A stretch of 64,000 nt of DNA from Acidovorax temperans (GTDB taxonomy: Bacteria > Pseudomonadota > Gammaproteobacteria > Burkholderiales > Burkholderiaceae_C). Both the position numbers and the translations under genes were made by a program. The DNA lies in NCBI RefSeq assembly GCF_006716905.1, contig NZ_VFPV01000003.1, forward strand, positions 496,001 to 560,000, written 5' to 3'. The notes below the pieces were generated by a model. That model was given only the letters and a program-made list of their open reading frames with translations, made no database searches and was not told where the DNA came from. Positions 9,861 through 18,238 of the stretch are shown one piece after another. The first letter of the stretch is position 1; each line of letters begins with the position of its first letter.

Positions 9861-10760
9861 TCAGCGGCCCTGCATCCACACCGCGGCCTGGGCGATCAGG
9901 TGGCCGCGAAACACCTCGGCAATGGGCGACAGCCGCTTGCCCTTGGGCCACACCAGGTGCCACTGCGACTGGATGGGAAAGCCCTGCACGTTCAGGATGG
10001 CCAGACCATCCCAATGCGGCCCCAGCGCATGCCGGGACACGATGGACACGCCCAGTTGCCCTTCTACCGATTCCTTGATCGCCTCGTTGCTGCCCAGCTC
10101 CAGCACGGCACTGGGCGTAAAGCCCAGCTGGCGCAAATGTGCATCGGTAGCCATGCGGGTGCCTGAACCTTTCTCGCGCAAGATGAACCGCTCGCCCTGC
10201 AACTGCGCCAGCGTCACCCGTTTCCTGGCGGCCAGCCGGTGGCCTGCGGCGGCGATGACCACGAGCGGGTTGGGCATGAGGATCTGGTCCTCCAGCGGCA
10301 AATCCCCCGGGGGCATGGACATCACGTAGAGATCGTCCTGGTTGGCGCGCAGGCGGGTGATGACATGGTCGCGGTTGAGCACTTCCAGCGAAATGTCGAT
10401 TTGCGGGTGCAGCTTGCAAAAGCTGCCCAGCAAACGGGGCACAAAGTATTTGGCGGTGCTCACCACCGCCACCTTGAGCCGGCCGCTGGTCAGGCCCTTG
10501 GCGCTCGAAATACTTTGCTCAAACGCATCCCACTCCCCGGCAATGGCGCGCGCCGTGCGGGCCAGGGCCTGCCCGGCCTCGGTCAGGTACACGCGGCGCG
10601 ACACCACTTCGTACAGCGGCACGCCCACGGCCTGCGTCACCTCGCGCAGCTGCATCGAGGCCGTGGGCTGGGTCACGTGCATGACCTTGGCGGCGGCGCT
10701 CACGCTGCCGGTTTCAGCCAGCGCCAGGAACAGTCGCAATTGGCGAAAGGTGATGTTCAT
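9861..10760 (-). CDS. LysR-family regulator (CbbR/CmpR-like)
   Basis: The protein has 299 residues, normal for LysR. The N-terminal winged helix-turn-helix is MNITFRQLRLFLALAETGSV to about residue 65. A co-inducer-binding domain follows (LTSGRLKVAV, then GSGTRM near residue 190). Similarity in feel is to CbbR/CmpR, which respond to carbon-fixation metabolites or CO2. It diverges from an SbtA-type bicarbonate transporter with 95 bases between the two starts, and a perfect LysR-type dyad lies in that gap. Control of the transporter by this protein is inferred from this arrangement. Confidence 0.88.
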   Translation of the reverse strand: MNITFRQLRLFLALAETGSVSAAAKVMHVTQPTASMQLREVTQAVGVPLYEVVSRRVYLTEAGQALARTARAIAGEWDAFEQSISSAKGLTSGRLKVAVVSTAKYFVPRLLGSFCKLHPQIDISLEVLNRDHVITRLRANQDDLYVMSMPPGDLPLEDQILMPNPLVVIAAAGHRLAARKRVTLAQLQGERFILREKGSGTRMATDAHLRQLGFTPSAVLELGSNEAIKESVEGQLGVSIVSRHALGPHWDGLAILNVQGFPIQSQWHLVWPKGKRLSPIAEVFRGHLIAQAAVWMQGR

Positions 10761-10766
10761 AGATTT

Positions 10767-10780
10767 TTATCTATAGATAA
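10767..10780. promoter_or_regulatory. LysR-type operator between lysR and sbtA
   Basis: The sequence TTATCTATAGATAA is a perfect 14-bp dyad containing the T-N11-A signature of LysR proteins. It lies 7 bases upstream of the lysR start and 75 bases before the transporter start, suited to autoregulation and activation. Confidence 0.7.
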
Positions 10781-10855
10781 CCGCATTCGAATCGATTTTA
10801 CTTTGCGCTCTGCTGTCTCTAGCATCCACCCCAGTCATCCCTTTGGAGTAGAAAA

Positions 10856-11923
10856 ATGCAAAGTTTGCTGGACCCTGCGGTCCTTTTTTTTGCGCTGGGC
10901 GTGTTTGCGGGCCTGGTGCGGTCGAACCTGGAAATGCCTGCGGCCATCTCGAAGTTCTTGTCGATTTACCTGCTGATGGCACTGGGCCTGAAGGGCGGCT
11001 TTGCGCTGGCTGCCTCGGGATTCACCGCCAGCGTGGCTAGCAGCCTGGGGCTGGCGGTGCTGCTGGCCGTGGTGGTGCCCCTGATGGGTTACGCGCTGCT
11101 GCGGCGAATGCTGTCGGGCTTCAACGCCGCGGCGGTGGCAGCCACCTATGGCTCGGTCAGCGCGGTGACGTTTGTGACGGCGACGCAGTATCTCGAATCG
11201 CAATCCGTGCCCTATGGCGGCTACATGGCCGCCGCCATGGCGCTGATGGAGTCGCCCGCCATCATCCTGGCCGTGATGCTGGCCAACGCACTGCGCCAGC
11301 GGCAGGGGGTGCCCGCCACCCATGCAGCGCAGATGGTGGCCATGTCCCCCTCCGGTGCAGCCACCCTGCCCAGCCCGGGCAGCCTGGGTGCCTCAGGCTC
11401 AGCCACTGCGGGCAAGGCTGGGCCGCATCTGTCGGTGGGCAAGATCCTGCATGAATCCCTCACCGACGGCACCCAACTGCTGTTGCTGGGCGCCATGGTC
11501 ATCGGCCTGGTCACGGGCGATGCGGGCAAGGCTGCCATGCAGCCGTTTTCGGGCGACCTGTTCAAGGGCATGCTCTGCCTGTTTCTGCTGGACATGGGCC
11601 TTTCCACAGCGCGCAACCTGCCTGCCGTGCGCAAGCAGTCGCCGTGGCTGCTGGCCTATGCCGTGCTGGGGCCGCTGGTGCACGCCGGGCTGGCCCTGGC
11701 CCTGGCGTGGCTGGCCCGGGTGCCCGCAGGCGACGCGGCGCTGCTGATGGTGCTGGCTGCCAGCGCGTCTTACATCGCCGTGCCCGCCGTGGTGCGTTAC
11801 GCCATTCCTGAGGCAGACCCTTCGCTGTACGTCAGCCTGTCGCTGGGGGTGACGTTTCCGCTCAACATCCTGGTGGGCATTCCGCTGTACACGCAGGTGG
11901 TGTTGCGCCTGTGGGGTGGTTGA
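10856..11923 (+). CDS. sodium-dependent bicarbonate transporter family protein (SbtA type)
   Basis: This 355-residue integral membrane protein has about ten helices in two halves joined by a soluble Gly/Ser/Ala loop (about residues 150-200). The opening FFALGVFAGLVRSNLEMP and the YGSVSAVTFVTA segment are typical of the SbtA (DUF897) family. The classic member imports bicarbonate with sodium; members in heterotrophs are less well defined. GGAG stands 8 bases before the ATG. No SbtB regulatory partner gene is next to it. The divergent LysR gene is the likely regulator. Confidence 0.85.
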   Translation: MQSLLDPAVLFFALGVFAGLVRSNLEMPAAISKFLSIYLLMALGLKGGFALAASGFTASVASSLGLAVLLAVVVPLMGYALLRRMLSGFNAAAVAATYGSVSAVTFVTATQYLESQSVPYGGYMAAAMALMESPAIILAVMLANALRQRQGVPATHAAQMVAMSPSGAATLPSPGSLGASGSATAGKAGPHLSVGKILHESLTDGTQLLLLGAMVIGLVTGDAGKAAMQPFSGDLFKGMLCLFLLDMGLSTARNLPAVRKQSPWLLAYAVLGPLVHAGLALALAWLARVPAGDAALLMVLAASASYIAVPAVVRYAIPEADPSLYVSLSLGVTFPLNILVGIPLYTQVVLRLWGG

Positions 11924-11990
11924 GCATGGGGCAGCCGAGCAGTTTGCCCGGCGGCTTTCGTGGAGAGGCGGACTGAGGCAACCTGTACCG

Positions 11991-12046
11991 CTATCAATTA
12001 AATAGCTGTTAGCGCTTTACCCATGAGCGCTAGAGCCGATTTTCAT
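11991..12046. repeat. dispersed dyad repeat
   Basis: AATAGCTGTTAGCGCTTTAC then GAGCGCTAGAG: an intergenic copy in the gap between the convergent transporter and radical SAM genes. Confidence 0.75.
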
Positions 12047-12104
12047 TAAAAACCTATGGGGCGCCTGCTGCACACCACAGGCAAAAGCAGCAACAGCCCC
12101 GGCG

Positions 12105-13340
12105 TCAAAACAAGCTGCTTTGCCCACGCAGCAGGCCGGGGCGAAACTGGGTCAGGTCCAGCCCCTCGCGCTCGCGGTTCAGCCCCAGGCGGCGACAGGC
12201 GGCCGCGAAGCGCTGGCGCAGCAAGTCTGCCCACAGCCCACTGCCTTTCATGCGGGTGACAAAGTCACTGTCGTAGGTTTTGCCAGCGCCGCGCTGCGCA
12301 TCGCTCAAGTCATGCAAATCCTGCACGCGGGCCATGACGCGCGCTGCGCGCTGCGGGTAATGCACAGACAGCCATTCACGGAACAGCGAATCCAGCTCCC
12401 ACGGCAGGCGCAGCACGGTGTAGAAGGCCGAACGCGCGCCCGCCTCGTGGGCAGCTTCGAGCACCTGCTCCATGTCTTCGGTGATGAACGGTATTTGCGG
12501 CGCCACGCTCACGCCCACGGGCACGCCCGCGTCAGCCAGCGCGCGAATTGTGCGCAAGCGCCGGTGGGGCGCGGCGGCGCGCGGCTCCATGCGGCGGGCC
12601 AGTACCGGGTCGAGCGTGGTGATGGTGACGTACACCGCCGCCAGGCGCTGCGCGGCCAGAGGGGCCAGAAGATCCAGGTCGCGCTCCACGCCGCTGGATT
12701 TGGTGATGAGCGAAAACGGGTGGCGCGCCTGCTGCATCACCTCGATCAGACTGCGGGTGAGCTTCAGCTCGCGCTCCACAGGCTGGTAGCAATCGGTGGC
12801 TGAGCCAATGTTCACCAGCCTGGGCACGTAGCGCGGCTGGGCCAGCTCGCTGCGCAGCACCTCGGCAATGTTGTGCTTGGCCACAATCTGCGTTTCAAAA
12901 TCCAGCCCCGGCGAAAAGTTGAGGTAGCTGTGCGTGGGACGGGCATAGCAGTAAATGCACCCGTGCTCACAGCCACGGTAGGGGTTCACCGAAAGCTCAA
13001 AAAAGATATCGGGCGAATCGTTGGCACACAGGGCGCTGCGCGCTGTCTCCAGATGCACGCGGGTGGCGGGGGCAATCAACCCGCTGCTGTGCCACCCATG
13101 CGCCTCGCCGTCCTGGGCCGCCTCGGCATATTCCGCGCGGCGCTCTGCCACCACAGACCCGGGCATGTGCAATGTGCCGGTGTACCCCCACCCATCGTCA
13201 GCCACTTCGCGCACATCAGGGCTGAACCGGTGCGCCATGCTGGACGCCGCACCCCGCCCCCGCAGGGCCTGCAGCGGAATGCGCACCTCTGCCGGGGGCG
13301 CCGGGAGGTCGTCGGGGAAGGTGTCATCGGCATGGCTCAT
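12105..13340 (-). CDS. PA0069-family radical SAM protein
   Basis: The protein has 411 residues. It opens with an RGRGA motif typical of this family, then a radical SAM core with the [4Fe-4S] motif CEHGCIYC near residue 128 followed by YARPTHSYL, and INIGSATD-like strands after it. It is related to the spore photoproduct lyase fold; the reaction of this subfamily is not established. The PA0069 gene of Pseudomonas is, as I recall, part of the LexA regulon. A LexA-type half site abuts the start codon here, and its other half lies beyond an IS1595-type insertion. There is no clear ribosome-binding site before ATG 13340, so a leaderless or downstream start is possible. Confidence 0.88.
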   Translation of the reverse strand: MSHADDTFPDDLPAPPAEVRIPLQALRGRGAASSMAHRFSPDVREVADDGWGYTGTLHMPGSVVAERRAEYAEAAQDGEAHGWHSSGLIAPATRVHLETARSALCANDSPDIFFELSVNPYRGCEHGCIYCYARPTHSYLNFSPGLDFETQIVAKHNIAEVLRSELAQPRYVPRLVNIGSATDCYQPVERELKLTRSLIEVMQQARHPFSLITKSSGVERDLDLLAPLAAQRLAAVYVTITTLDPVLARRMEPRAAAPHRRLRTIRALADAGVPVGVSVAPQIPFITEDMEQVLEAAHEAGARSAFYTVLRLPWELDSLFREWLSVHYPQRAARVMARVQDLHDLSDAQRGAGKTYDSDFVTRMKGSGLWADLLRQRFAAACRRLGLNREREGLDLTQFRPGLLRGQSSLF

Positions 13341-13354
13341 AACTGTATGAATAT
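13341..13354 (-). promoter_or_regulatory. proximal half of a LexA (SOS) operator plus 8-bp target duplication
   Basis: AACTGT-ATGAATAT abuts the radical SAM start. Joined to ACAGTT at 14451-14456 it rebuilds AACTGTATGAATATACAGTT, a CTGT-N8-ACAG LexA box. The N8 spacer is the duplicated target of the IS1595-type element. Confidence 0.8.
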
Positions 13355-14442
13355 AAGGGGTATCTATTTAGCTCCAGTGACGTGAGAATAGCTGGATGGA
13401 AACCCAGATGCTAACGCCAACTCCTGGACGGGACTACCCCCGCACCTGGAACGAATTTCTTGACTGGTTTGCCACCGAAGAGGCTTGCCAGGCGTTCCTG
13501 GAGAAGCTTCGGTGGCCCCAAGGCTTCGTCTGCCCGCGTTGCGGCAACGCTGGCGATGTGTACCGCGCCAGCCGCACCCGCCTGATGTGCCGCTCATGCC
13601 AGTACCAAGGCACAGTGACATCTGGAACCATCTTTGACAAGACGCGCACACCGCTGCGTGTCTGGCTGGCTGCAGCTTGGTACCTGACCAATCAGAAACA
13701 AGGCGTGAGCGCCCTGGGGCTGCAGCGCGTATTGGGTTTGGGGAGCTACCAGACCGCCTGGACCATGCTGCACCGGTTTCGACGTGCCATGGTCCGCCCG
13801 GGCCGGGACAAGCTCAAGGGGCTTGTGGAGGTGGATGAAACGTACCTGTCCATCACGGATCGCAAGAATCCCGCCACCCCTGCAGGGCGCAAGAGCAGCA
13901 CCACCAAAGTGTTGATGGTCATGGCGGTGGAGATCGTGGAGCCCAAGGGGTTTGGGCGCATCCGGTTACGCCGCATTGACCGAGACGCCGCCACCCACGT
14001 AATCCCCTTTGTGCAGGAGGTGGTCGAGCCTGGAGCCCAGGTACGCACGGATGGTTCGGCGGCATACCGCGCTCTGGGAGAACTGGGTTACACCCACCAG
14101 CGCACCGTCATGCTCGGCTCAGGCGTACCTGCCCATGTCTCCATGGCGGGAGTGCACCGGGTCGCCTCACTGGTACAGCGCTGGGTGCTGGGAACACATC
14201 ATGGCTCTGTACAGCCAGACCACCTGGACGCCTATCTCGATGAATTCGTGTTCCGTTTCAACCGGCGCACATCCAGCTCACGCGGGATGCTGTTTTACCG
14301 CTTGCTGCAGCAAGCGGTGGTTACGCCGCCAGTGACGTATGGGGATGTCGTGAGCAAGAACACCGGGGATAGGCAATCGGATACTATTGCTGGATGAAAT
14401 CACAGTATCAACGGGGCTGCTGGAGCTAAATAGATACCCCTT
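13355..14442 (+). mobile_element. IS1595-type insertion sequence inside a LexA box
   Basis: The element is 1088 bp. Terminal inverted repeats begin AAGGGGTATCTATTTAGCTC at both ends. The 8-bp target duplication ATGAATAT is perfect at 13347-13354 and 14443-14450, the expected length for IS1595 elements. It carries one transposase gene. Confidence 0.92.
13396..14397 (+). CDS. IS1595-family transposase (first type)
   Basis: The protein has 333 residues. A zinc-ribbon-like N-terminus has CPRC (near residue 47) and CRSC (near 71), then a helix-turn-helix region. The ISXO2-like DDE-type transposase domain starts at VEVDETY near residue 148, with a second Asp in RTDGSAAYRALG near 217 and a C-terminal FNRRTS segment. 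The ORF fills the element and appears intact. It differs clearly from the IS1595-type protein at 45912-46913, so the two arrived independently. Confidence 0.92.
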   Translation: METQMLTPTPGRDYPRTWNEFLDWFATEEACQAFLEKLRWPQGFVCPRCGNAGDVYRASRTRLMCRSCQYQGTVTSGTIFDKTRTPLRVWLAAAWYLTNQKQGVSALGLQRVLGLGSYQTAWTMLHRFRRAMVRPGRDKLKGLVEVDETYLSITDRKNPATPAGRKSSTTKVLMVMAVEIVEPKGFGRIRLRRIDRDAATHVIPFVQEVVEPGAQVRTDGSAAYRALGELGYTHQRTVMLGSGVPAHVSMAGVHRVASLVQRWVLGTHHGSVQPDHLDAYLDEFVFRFNRRTSSSRGMLFYRLLQQAVVTPPVTYGDVVSKNTGDRQSDTIAG

Positions 14443-14642
14443 ATGAATATACAGTTTTTTGAGCAAATTGGCTGTAACAGCCCGCGCAACTCTGGCCGCA
14501 CTGCCCGCCATGGCACGCCAAGCCATCGCGCAACAGGCACCGTCGGTGACGCTGCAGCGCCTCTGCCAATGCCCGCACACCCCAGTGCGAGATTGCCCGG
14601 TGGGCTACAGTCCCGCCCTTTCAATCAACGCAAGGTACTGCC

Positions 14643-15056
14643 ATGGCGCGCAAGCCCCAAATCGTTCTCTCTTCTCTGGATGTTGACCGTATCGAAGCCC
14701 TGATTGCTGCGATGCCCGCGAGTGTCTTTCCGGGCAAGGTGGAGTTGCAGGCCGAGCTGGACCGGGCAGACGTGGTGGCGCCCGAGGAGATTCCGCCCAA
14801 CGTGGTCACCATGAACTCCACAGTGAAGTTCCTGATCGTCGAGACGGGCAAGGAGTTTTGCCTGACGCTGGTCTACCCACGCGACATGGACGGCAGCGCC
14901 GACAAGATTTCCATCCTGGCCCCCGTGGGCAGTGCGCTGCTGGGCCTGGCGGTGGGCGACGAGCTGGCCTGGCCTGGCCCTGGCGGCAAGGCCATGACGG
15001 TGCAGGTCAAGGAAATCGTGTACCAGCCCGAAAGCTCGGGCGAGTTGCACCGCTGA
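14643..15056 (+). CDS. rnk: regulator of nucleoside diphosphate kinase (Rnk)
   Basis: This 137-residue protein has an N-terminal helical pair (PQIVLSSLDVDRIEALI) and a GreA/GreB-type C-terminal FKBP-like domain (VTMNSTVKFLI; SILAPVGSALLGLAVGDEL). This is the Rnk family, which binds RNA polymerase and was first described as a regulator of nucleoside diphosphate kinase. Length and motif order are normal. It stands alone between the IS1595-type element and the split acyltransferase gene. The ATG is at 14643, about 200 bases beyond the element, so its own promoter is probably intact. Confidence 0.9.
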   Translation: MARKPQIVLSSLDVDRIEALIAAMPASVFPGKVELQAELDRADVVAPEEIPPNVVTMNSTVKFLIVETGKEFCLTLVYPRDMDGSADKISILAPVGSALLGLAVGDELAWPGPGGKAMTVQVKEIVYQPESSGELHR

Positions 15057-15104
15057 GCGCGGGCATGGGGCGGCGGCGCAAGCCCCTACCGTGCGCCCCC
15101 GCGT

Positions 15105-16014
15105 TCAAGCCCAGTTGCTGCCCAGTTGTACCAGCACCCCGGCCGCCACCAGGCTGGCCTGCCAGCGCAGCAATGTGGGCAGTGACGGCGTGTGCCGCTC
15201 CACCCGACGGTAGAGCCACTGACCAGCCACCAACGACAGCGCAAACGCCGCCACCATGCCCAGCGCGTTGACGCCGGGCGAAGTGGGCCACAGGCTGCTG
15301 ACCACCGCGTTGACCAGCAGGCACACCGCGAAGTGGATGAGAAACACCGAGTACGACATTTGCCCCAGTCGCACCAGCGGGGCCACGCCCTGCCACTGGC
15401 GTACCGCAGGGGTGCGCATGGCCCACACCAACAGCAAGGCCGTTGCAAGCGCCAGCGCAATGCGCCCCCGGAAGTCCAGCACCAGGGCCACAGCGCCCAG
15501 CACGGCCATGGCCACAACCCAGCCCGCAGCGCGCGGCGCACGGCTGGCCCAGAAGGCCATCATGCCCAGGCCGTAGGCGCCAAAGAAATACACCGCCCAC
15601 ACATCCCACTGGGCGTCGCGGTTGAAGCCCCAGAGCGAGGCCGCCACCCCGGCCACCACTGCCCCCTGGCCCACCCATGCGGCGCGTTGGCGAGGCAGCC
15701 CCTGCGGCAGCGCACGCACCGCCGCGAATGCCAGGACGCTGAGGGTGAAGAGCTGAAAGTCGATGGCCACGTACCACACGCCTGCCGACAGCGATTCGTG
15801 GTCTGCCACGCTGTGCAGCAGCAGCGCGTGGGTGATCAGTTGGGCGACATCTGGGTCTCCGGGCACTGAGGGGTGATCGAACCAGGGCCGTACCAAGGCA
15901 CTGACCAGCACCGTGACCAGCAACGCCACCACGTAGGGCACCACCAGCCGCACAAACCGCTTGCCCACCTGCTGCCCTGCCGAGTCAAAGCGCGCCACGC
16001 CTTCCGGAGCCAGA
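15105..16014 (-). pseudogene. 3' fragment of acyltransferase-3 family membrane protein
   Basis: The reverse strand from 16014 encodes LAPEGVARFD and about eight further membrane helices, ending with the RMSYSVFLIH-like helix (QMSYSVFLIHFAV) typical of acyltransferase family 3 (OafA/YrhL). The open frame extends into the IS200 copy to 16190, giving a chimeric N-terminus that is unlikely to be functional. The first 68 codons are at 16683-16887. Intact members O-acylate surface sugars or peptidoglycan using acyl-CoA. The product is expected to be lost here. Confidence 0.85.
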
Positions 16015-16682
16015 CTAGCTACCAAAAGGAGGCCCCCCGGCTCTGCCGGGGAGGCAGTAGAAGTTTGACTTTTCAGGAGGTTGTCCACCGTAGAGACTTT
16101 CAATCGTGAGCCGCCAAGCAAACGAAAGGAAGAAACACGATGGACAAGTATGAAAGTTTGAGTCACACGGCCTGGGATTGCAAATATCACGTGGTCTTCA
16201 TCCCCAAGTGTCGAAGGCGAACGCTGTACAAGCAGCTACGCGAACACCTGGGTGAGGTATTCAGAAAGTTGGCCGCGCAAAAGGAATGCAGGGTTGAAGA
16301 GGGGCATCTGATGCCCGATCACGTGCACATGATGCTGTCGATCCCACCGAAGTACTCGGTGTCGCAGGTGGTGGGCTTTATCAAAGGCAAGAGCGCAATC
16401 CACCTTGCGCGGGTGTACGGAGAGCGAAAGCGCAACTTCGTGGGTCAGCACTTCTGGGCGCGAGGGTACTTCGTCTCGACGGTGGGACGCGACGAAGCGG
16501 TGATACGGGAGTACATCCGAAACCAGGAGAAGGAAGACGAGAGGTTGGACCAACTCGGTCTATGGAGGTGAGTAGCCACCGATAGGTGGCCCCAAGAATG
16601 AGGGGCCGCGTTAGCGACCCCTTACAGCCGCTTTGAGCGGCTCACATCCCGAATGCCCCCGGCTTTGCCGGGGGATGGTTAC
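16015..16682 (+). mobile_element. IS200/IS605-type element, copy 2
   Basis: This copy matches copy 1 but is in inverted orientation. Excision of 667 bases (one G ambiguous, as in copy 1) restores the acyltransferase frame as LAAG-LAPEGVARF. No target duplication is seen. Confidence 0.9.
16140..16571 (+). CDS. tnpA: IS200/IS605-family transposase TnpA (copy 2)
   Basis: The 143 residues are identical to the product at 2477-2908, with HVHMM as the HUH motif and a tyrosine in YIRNQE. A purine-rich AAAGGAAGAAA ribosome-binding region precedes the ATG. Identity of both copies and clean junctions argue for recent transposition. It disrupts the acyltransferase gene on the other strand. Confidence 0.93.
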   Translation: MDKYESLSHTAWDCKYHVVFIPKCRRRTLYKQLREHLGEVFRKLAAQKECRVEEGHLMPDHVHMMLSIPPKYSVSQVVGFIKGKSAIHLARVYGERKRNFVGQHFWARGYFVSTVGRDEAVIREYIRNQEKEDERLDQLGLWR

Positions 16683-16887
16683 CTGCGGCGAGATAGCCGC
16701 CCAGCACCAGGAAGATCTGCACCGCCATGCGCGCGTAGTCGTACAGCCAGGCCATGAGGTCAGGCGCCAGCGGCTGCGCGATGTCGGACATGGGGCCATA
16801 GAACGCCAGGTGGTGCGCGACGATGGCTGCACAAGCCAAACCCTTGGCGGTGTCCAGAAGTGGCAGGCGAGAGGAAACTTGAGACAT
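16683..16887 (-). pseudogene. 5' fragment of acyltransferase-3 family membrane protein
   Basis: ATG 16887 starts MSQVSSRLPLLDTAKGLACA, whose DTAKG-containing first helix is typical of acyltransferase family 3, and runs to VLGGYLAA, the second helix. The frame is interrupted after 68 codons by the IS200 copy and continues at 16014. The intact gene would encode about 370 residues. Confidence 0.85.
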
Positions 16888-17096
16888 GCAGACAGCGAAA
16901 TTGCCGGCGCTCGCCAGCCATAGCAGTGGGCTTGGGCGATAGGAGGGCGTTGAGGTAAAGCCCTCTATTGTCCACCCGGCGGGTAAAACAGACCAAATTG
17001 CTCAAACAGCGCCATCCAGCACGCCTTGGCGATCAACGCGGCGTGGAGCGCGCTCGCAGGGAGGCCGCACAGCCACAGCCAACGCGGCACAACAAA

Positions 17097-17118
17097 AAGC
17101 GGGCCCGAGGCCCGCTTT
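17097..17118 (-). terminator. rho-independent terminator after nitronate monooxygenase-like gene
   Basis: Read on the minus strand, a GCGGGCC-TCG-GGCCCGC stem is followed by TTTTTG, 24 bases past the stop of the flavoprotein gene. Confidence 0.8.
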
Positions 17119-17141
17119 GGCTGGTTGGAACGCGCGAAGGC

Positions 17142-18095
17142 TTACAGCTTGAGGCGTGCGCGGGCCTCTTCGTATTCGCGGCGCAATTTGCCCACCAGTT
17201 CGGCGGTGCTGGTCACGGCGTTGATGGCACCGATGCCCTGGCCGCAGCCCCAGATGTCTTTCCAGGCCTTCTTGGCGTCGCCGCCAAAGTTCATCTTGCT
17301 GGGGTCAGACTCGGGCAGGTTGTCAGGGTCCAGGCCCGCAGCGCGGATCGACGGCGCCAGGTAGTTGCCGTGTACACCTGTGAAGAGGTTGCTGTAGACG
17401 ATGTCGTCCGAATTGCTGTCCACAATGGCCTGCTTGTAGGCGTCCTGCGCGCGCGCCTCGTGCGTGGCGATGAAGGCCGAGCCGATGTACGCAAAGTCTG
17501 CCCCCATGGCCTGCGCCGCCAGGATGGCACCGCCCGAGGCGATGGAGCCCGACAGCGCCAGCGGGCCGTCGAACCACTGGCGGATTTCCTGAATCAAGGC
17601 AAACGGGCTCTTGGTGCCCGCGTGGCCACCTGCACCTGCGGCCACAGCGATCAGGCCGTCTGCGCCCTTTTCAATCGCCTTGTGGGCAAACTTGTTGTTG
17701 ATGATGTCGTGCAGCACCACGCCACCCCAGCTGTGCACCGCCTGGTTCACATCTTCGCGCGCGCCCAAGGACGTGATGACGATCGGCACTTTGTACTTGG
17801 CGCACACCTGCATGTCGTGCTCCAGGCGGTCGTTGCTCTTGTGCACGATCTGGTTGATGGCAAAGGGCGCGGCGGGCTTGTCGGGGTTGGCCTTGTTGTA
17901 GGCCGCCAGGGTTTCGGTGATTTCGGCCAGCCATTCGTCCAGCAGCTCGGCGGGGCGGGCATTGAGTGCAGGCATGGAGCCCACCACACCCGCCTTGCAC
18001 TGCTCAATGACCAGCTTGGGGTTGCTGATGATGAACAGCGGCGAGCCGATCACAGGCAATGACATGTTTTGCAACACGGGAGGCAATTTGGACAT
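17142..18095 (-). CDS. nitronate monooxygenase-like flavin oxidoreductase
   Basis: The protein has about 317 residues from ATG 18095, chosen for the GGAAG upstream; an in-frame ATG at 18128 adds 11 residues without family similarity. It has a TIM-barrel FMN fold: MSLPVIGSPLFIISNP at the start, GADGLIAVAAGAGGHAG near residue 160 (FMN phosphate loop), PLALSGSIASGGAILAAQAMGADFAYIGSAF and GCGQGIG near the end. Family members oxidise alkyl nitronates or act as enoyl-reductase-like flavoproteins; the substrate here is not defined. It is close to acyl-CoA dehydrogenase and Etf genes, but a dispersed repeat separates it from them. Confidence 0.85.
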   Translation of the reverse strand: MSKLPPVLQNMSLPVIGSPLFIISNPKLVIEQCKAGVVGSMPALNARPAELLDEWLAEITETLAAYNKANPDKPAAPFAINQIVHKSNDRLEHDMQVCAKYKVPIVITSLGAREDVNQAVHSWGGVVLHDIINNKFAHKAIEKGADGLIAVAAGAGGHAGTKSPFALIQEIRQWFDGPLALSGSIASGGAILAAQAMGADFAYIGSAFIATHEARAQDAYKQAIVDSNSDDIVYSNLFTGVHGNYLAPSIRAAGLDPDNLPESDPSKMNFGGDAKKAWKDIWGCGQGIGAINAVTSTAELVGKLRREYEEARARLKL

Positions 18096-18120
18096 GGGCA
18101 ACGACTTCCAGAAACAGGTT

Positions 18121-18184
18121 TTGATCAAAACAGCCCTCTAGCGCTTATTCAGCAAGCGCCAGCAGCTATTATTTTTATAGCAAA
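18121..18184. repeat. dispersed dyad repeat
   Basis: CTAGCGCTTATTCAGCAAGC followed by GCCAGCAGCTATTATTTTTATAGC: one of the best copies, between two minus-strand genes. Confidence 0.85.
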
Positions 18185-18238
18185 GGCCTGCACCCTGCAC
18201 AGGCCTTGTCACACTCCCTAGCGGGTAGGCGCCCGCTG

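Noticed and set aside
14443..14642. 86-codon frame upstream of rnk
   Set aside because: It begins in the IS target duplication, lacks a ribosome-binding site and has no family resemblance.
15105..16190. Single 361-codon acyltransferase gene beginning inside the IS200 copy
   Set aside because: Its first 58 codons are antisense IS sequence; the native N-terminus lies on the other side of the element, so it is a chimeric frame, not the original gene.
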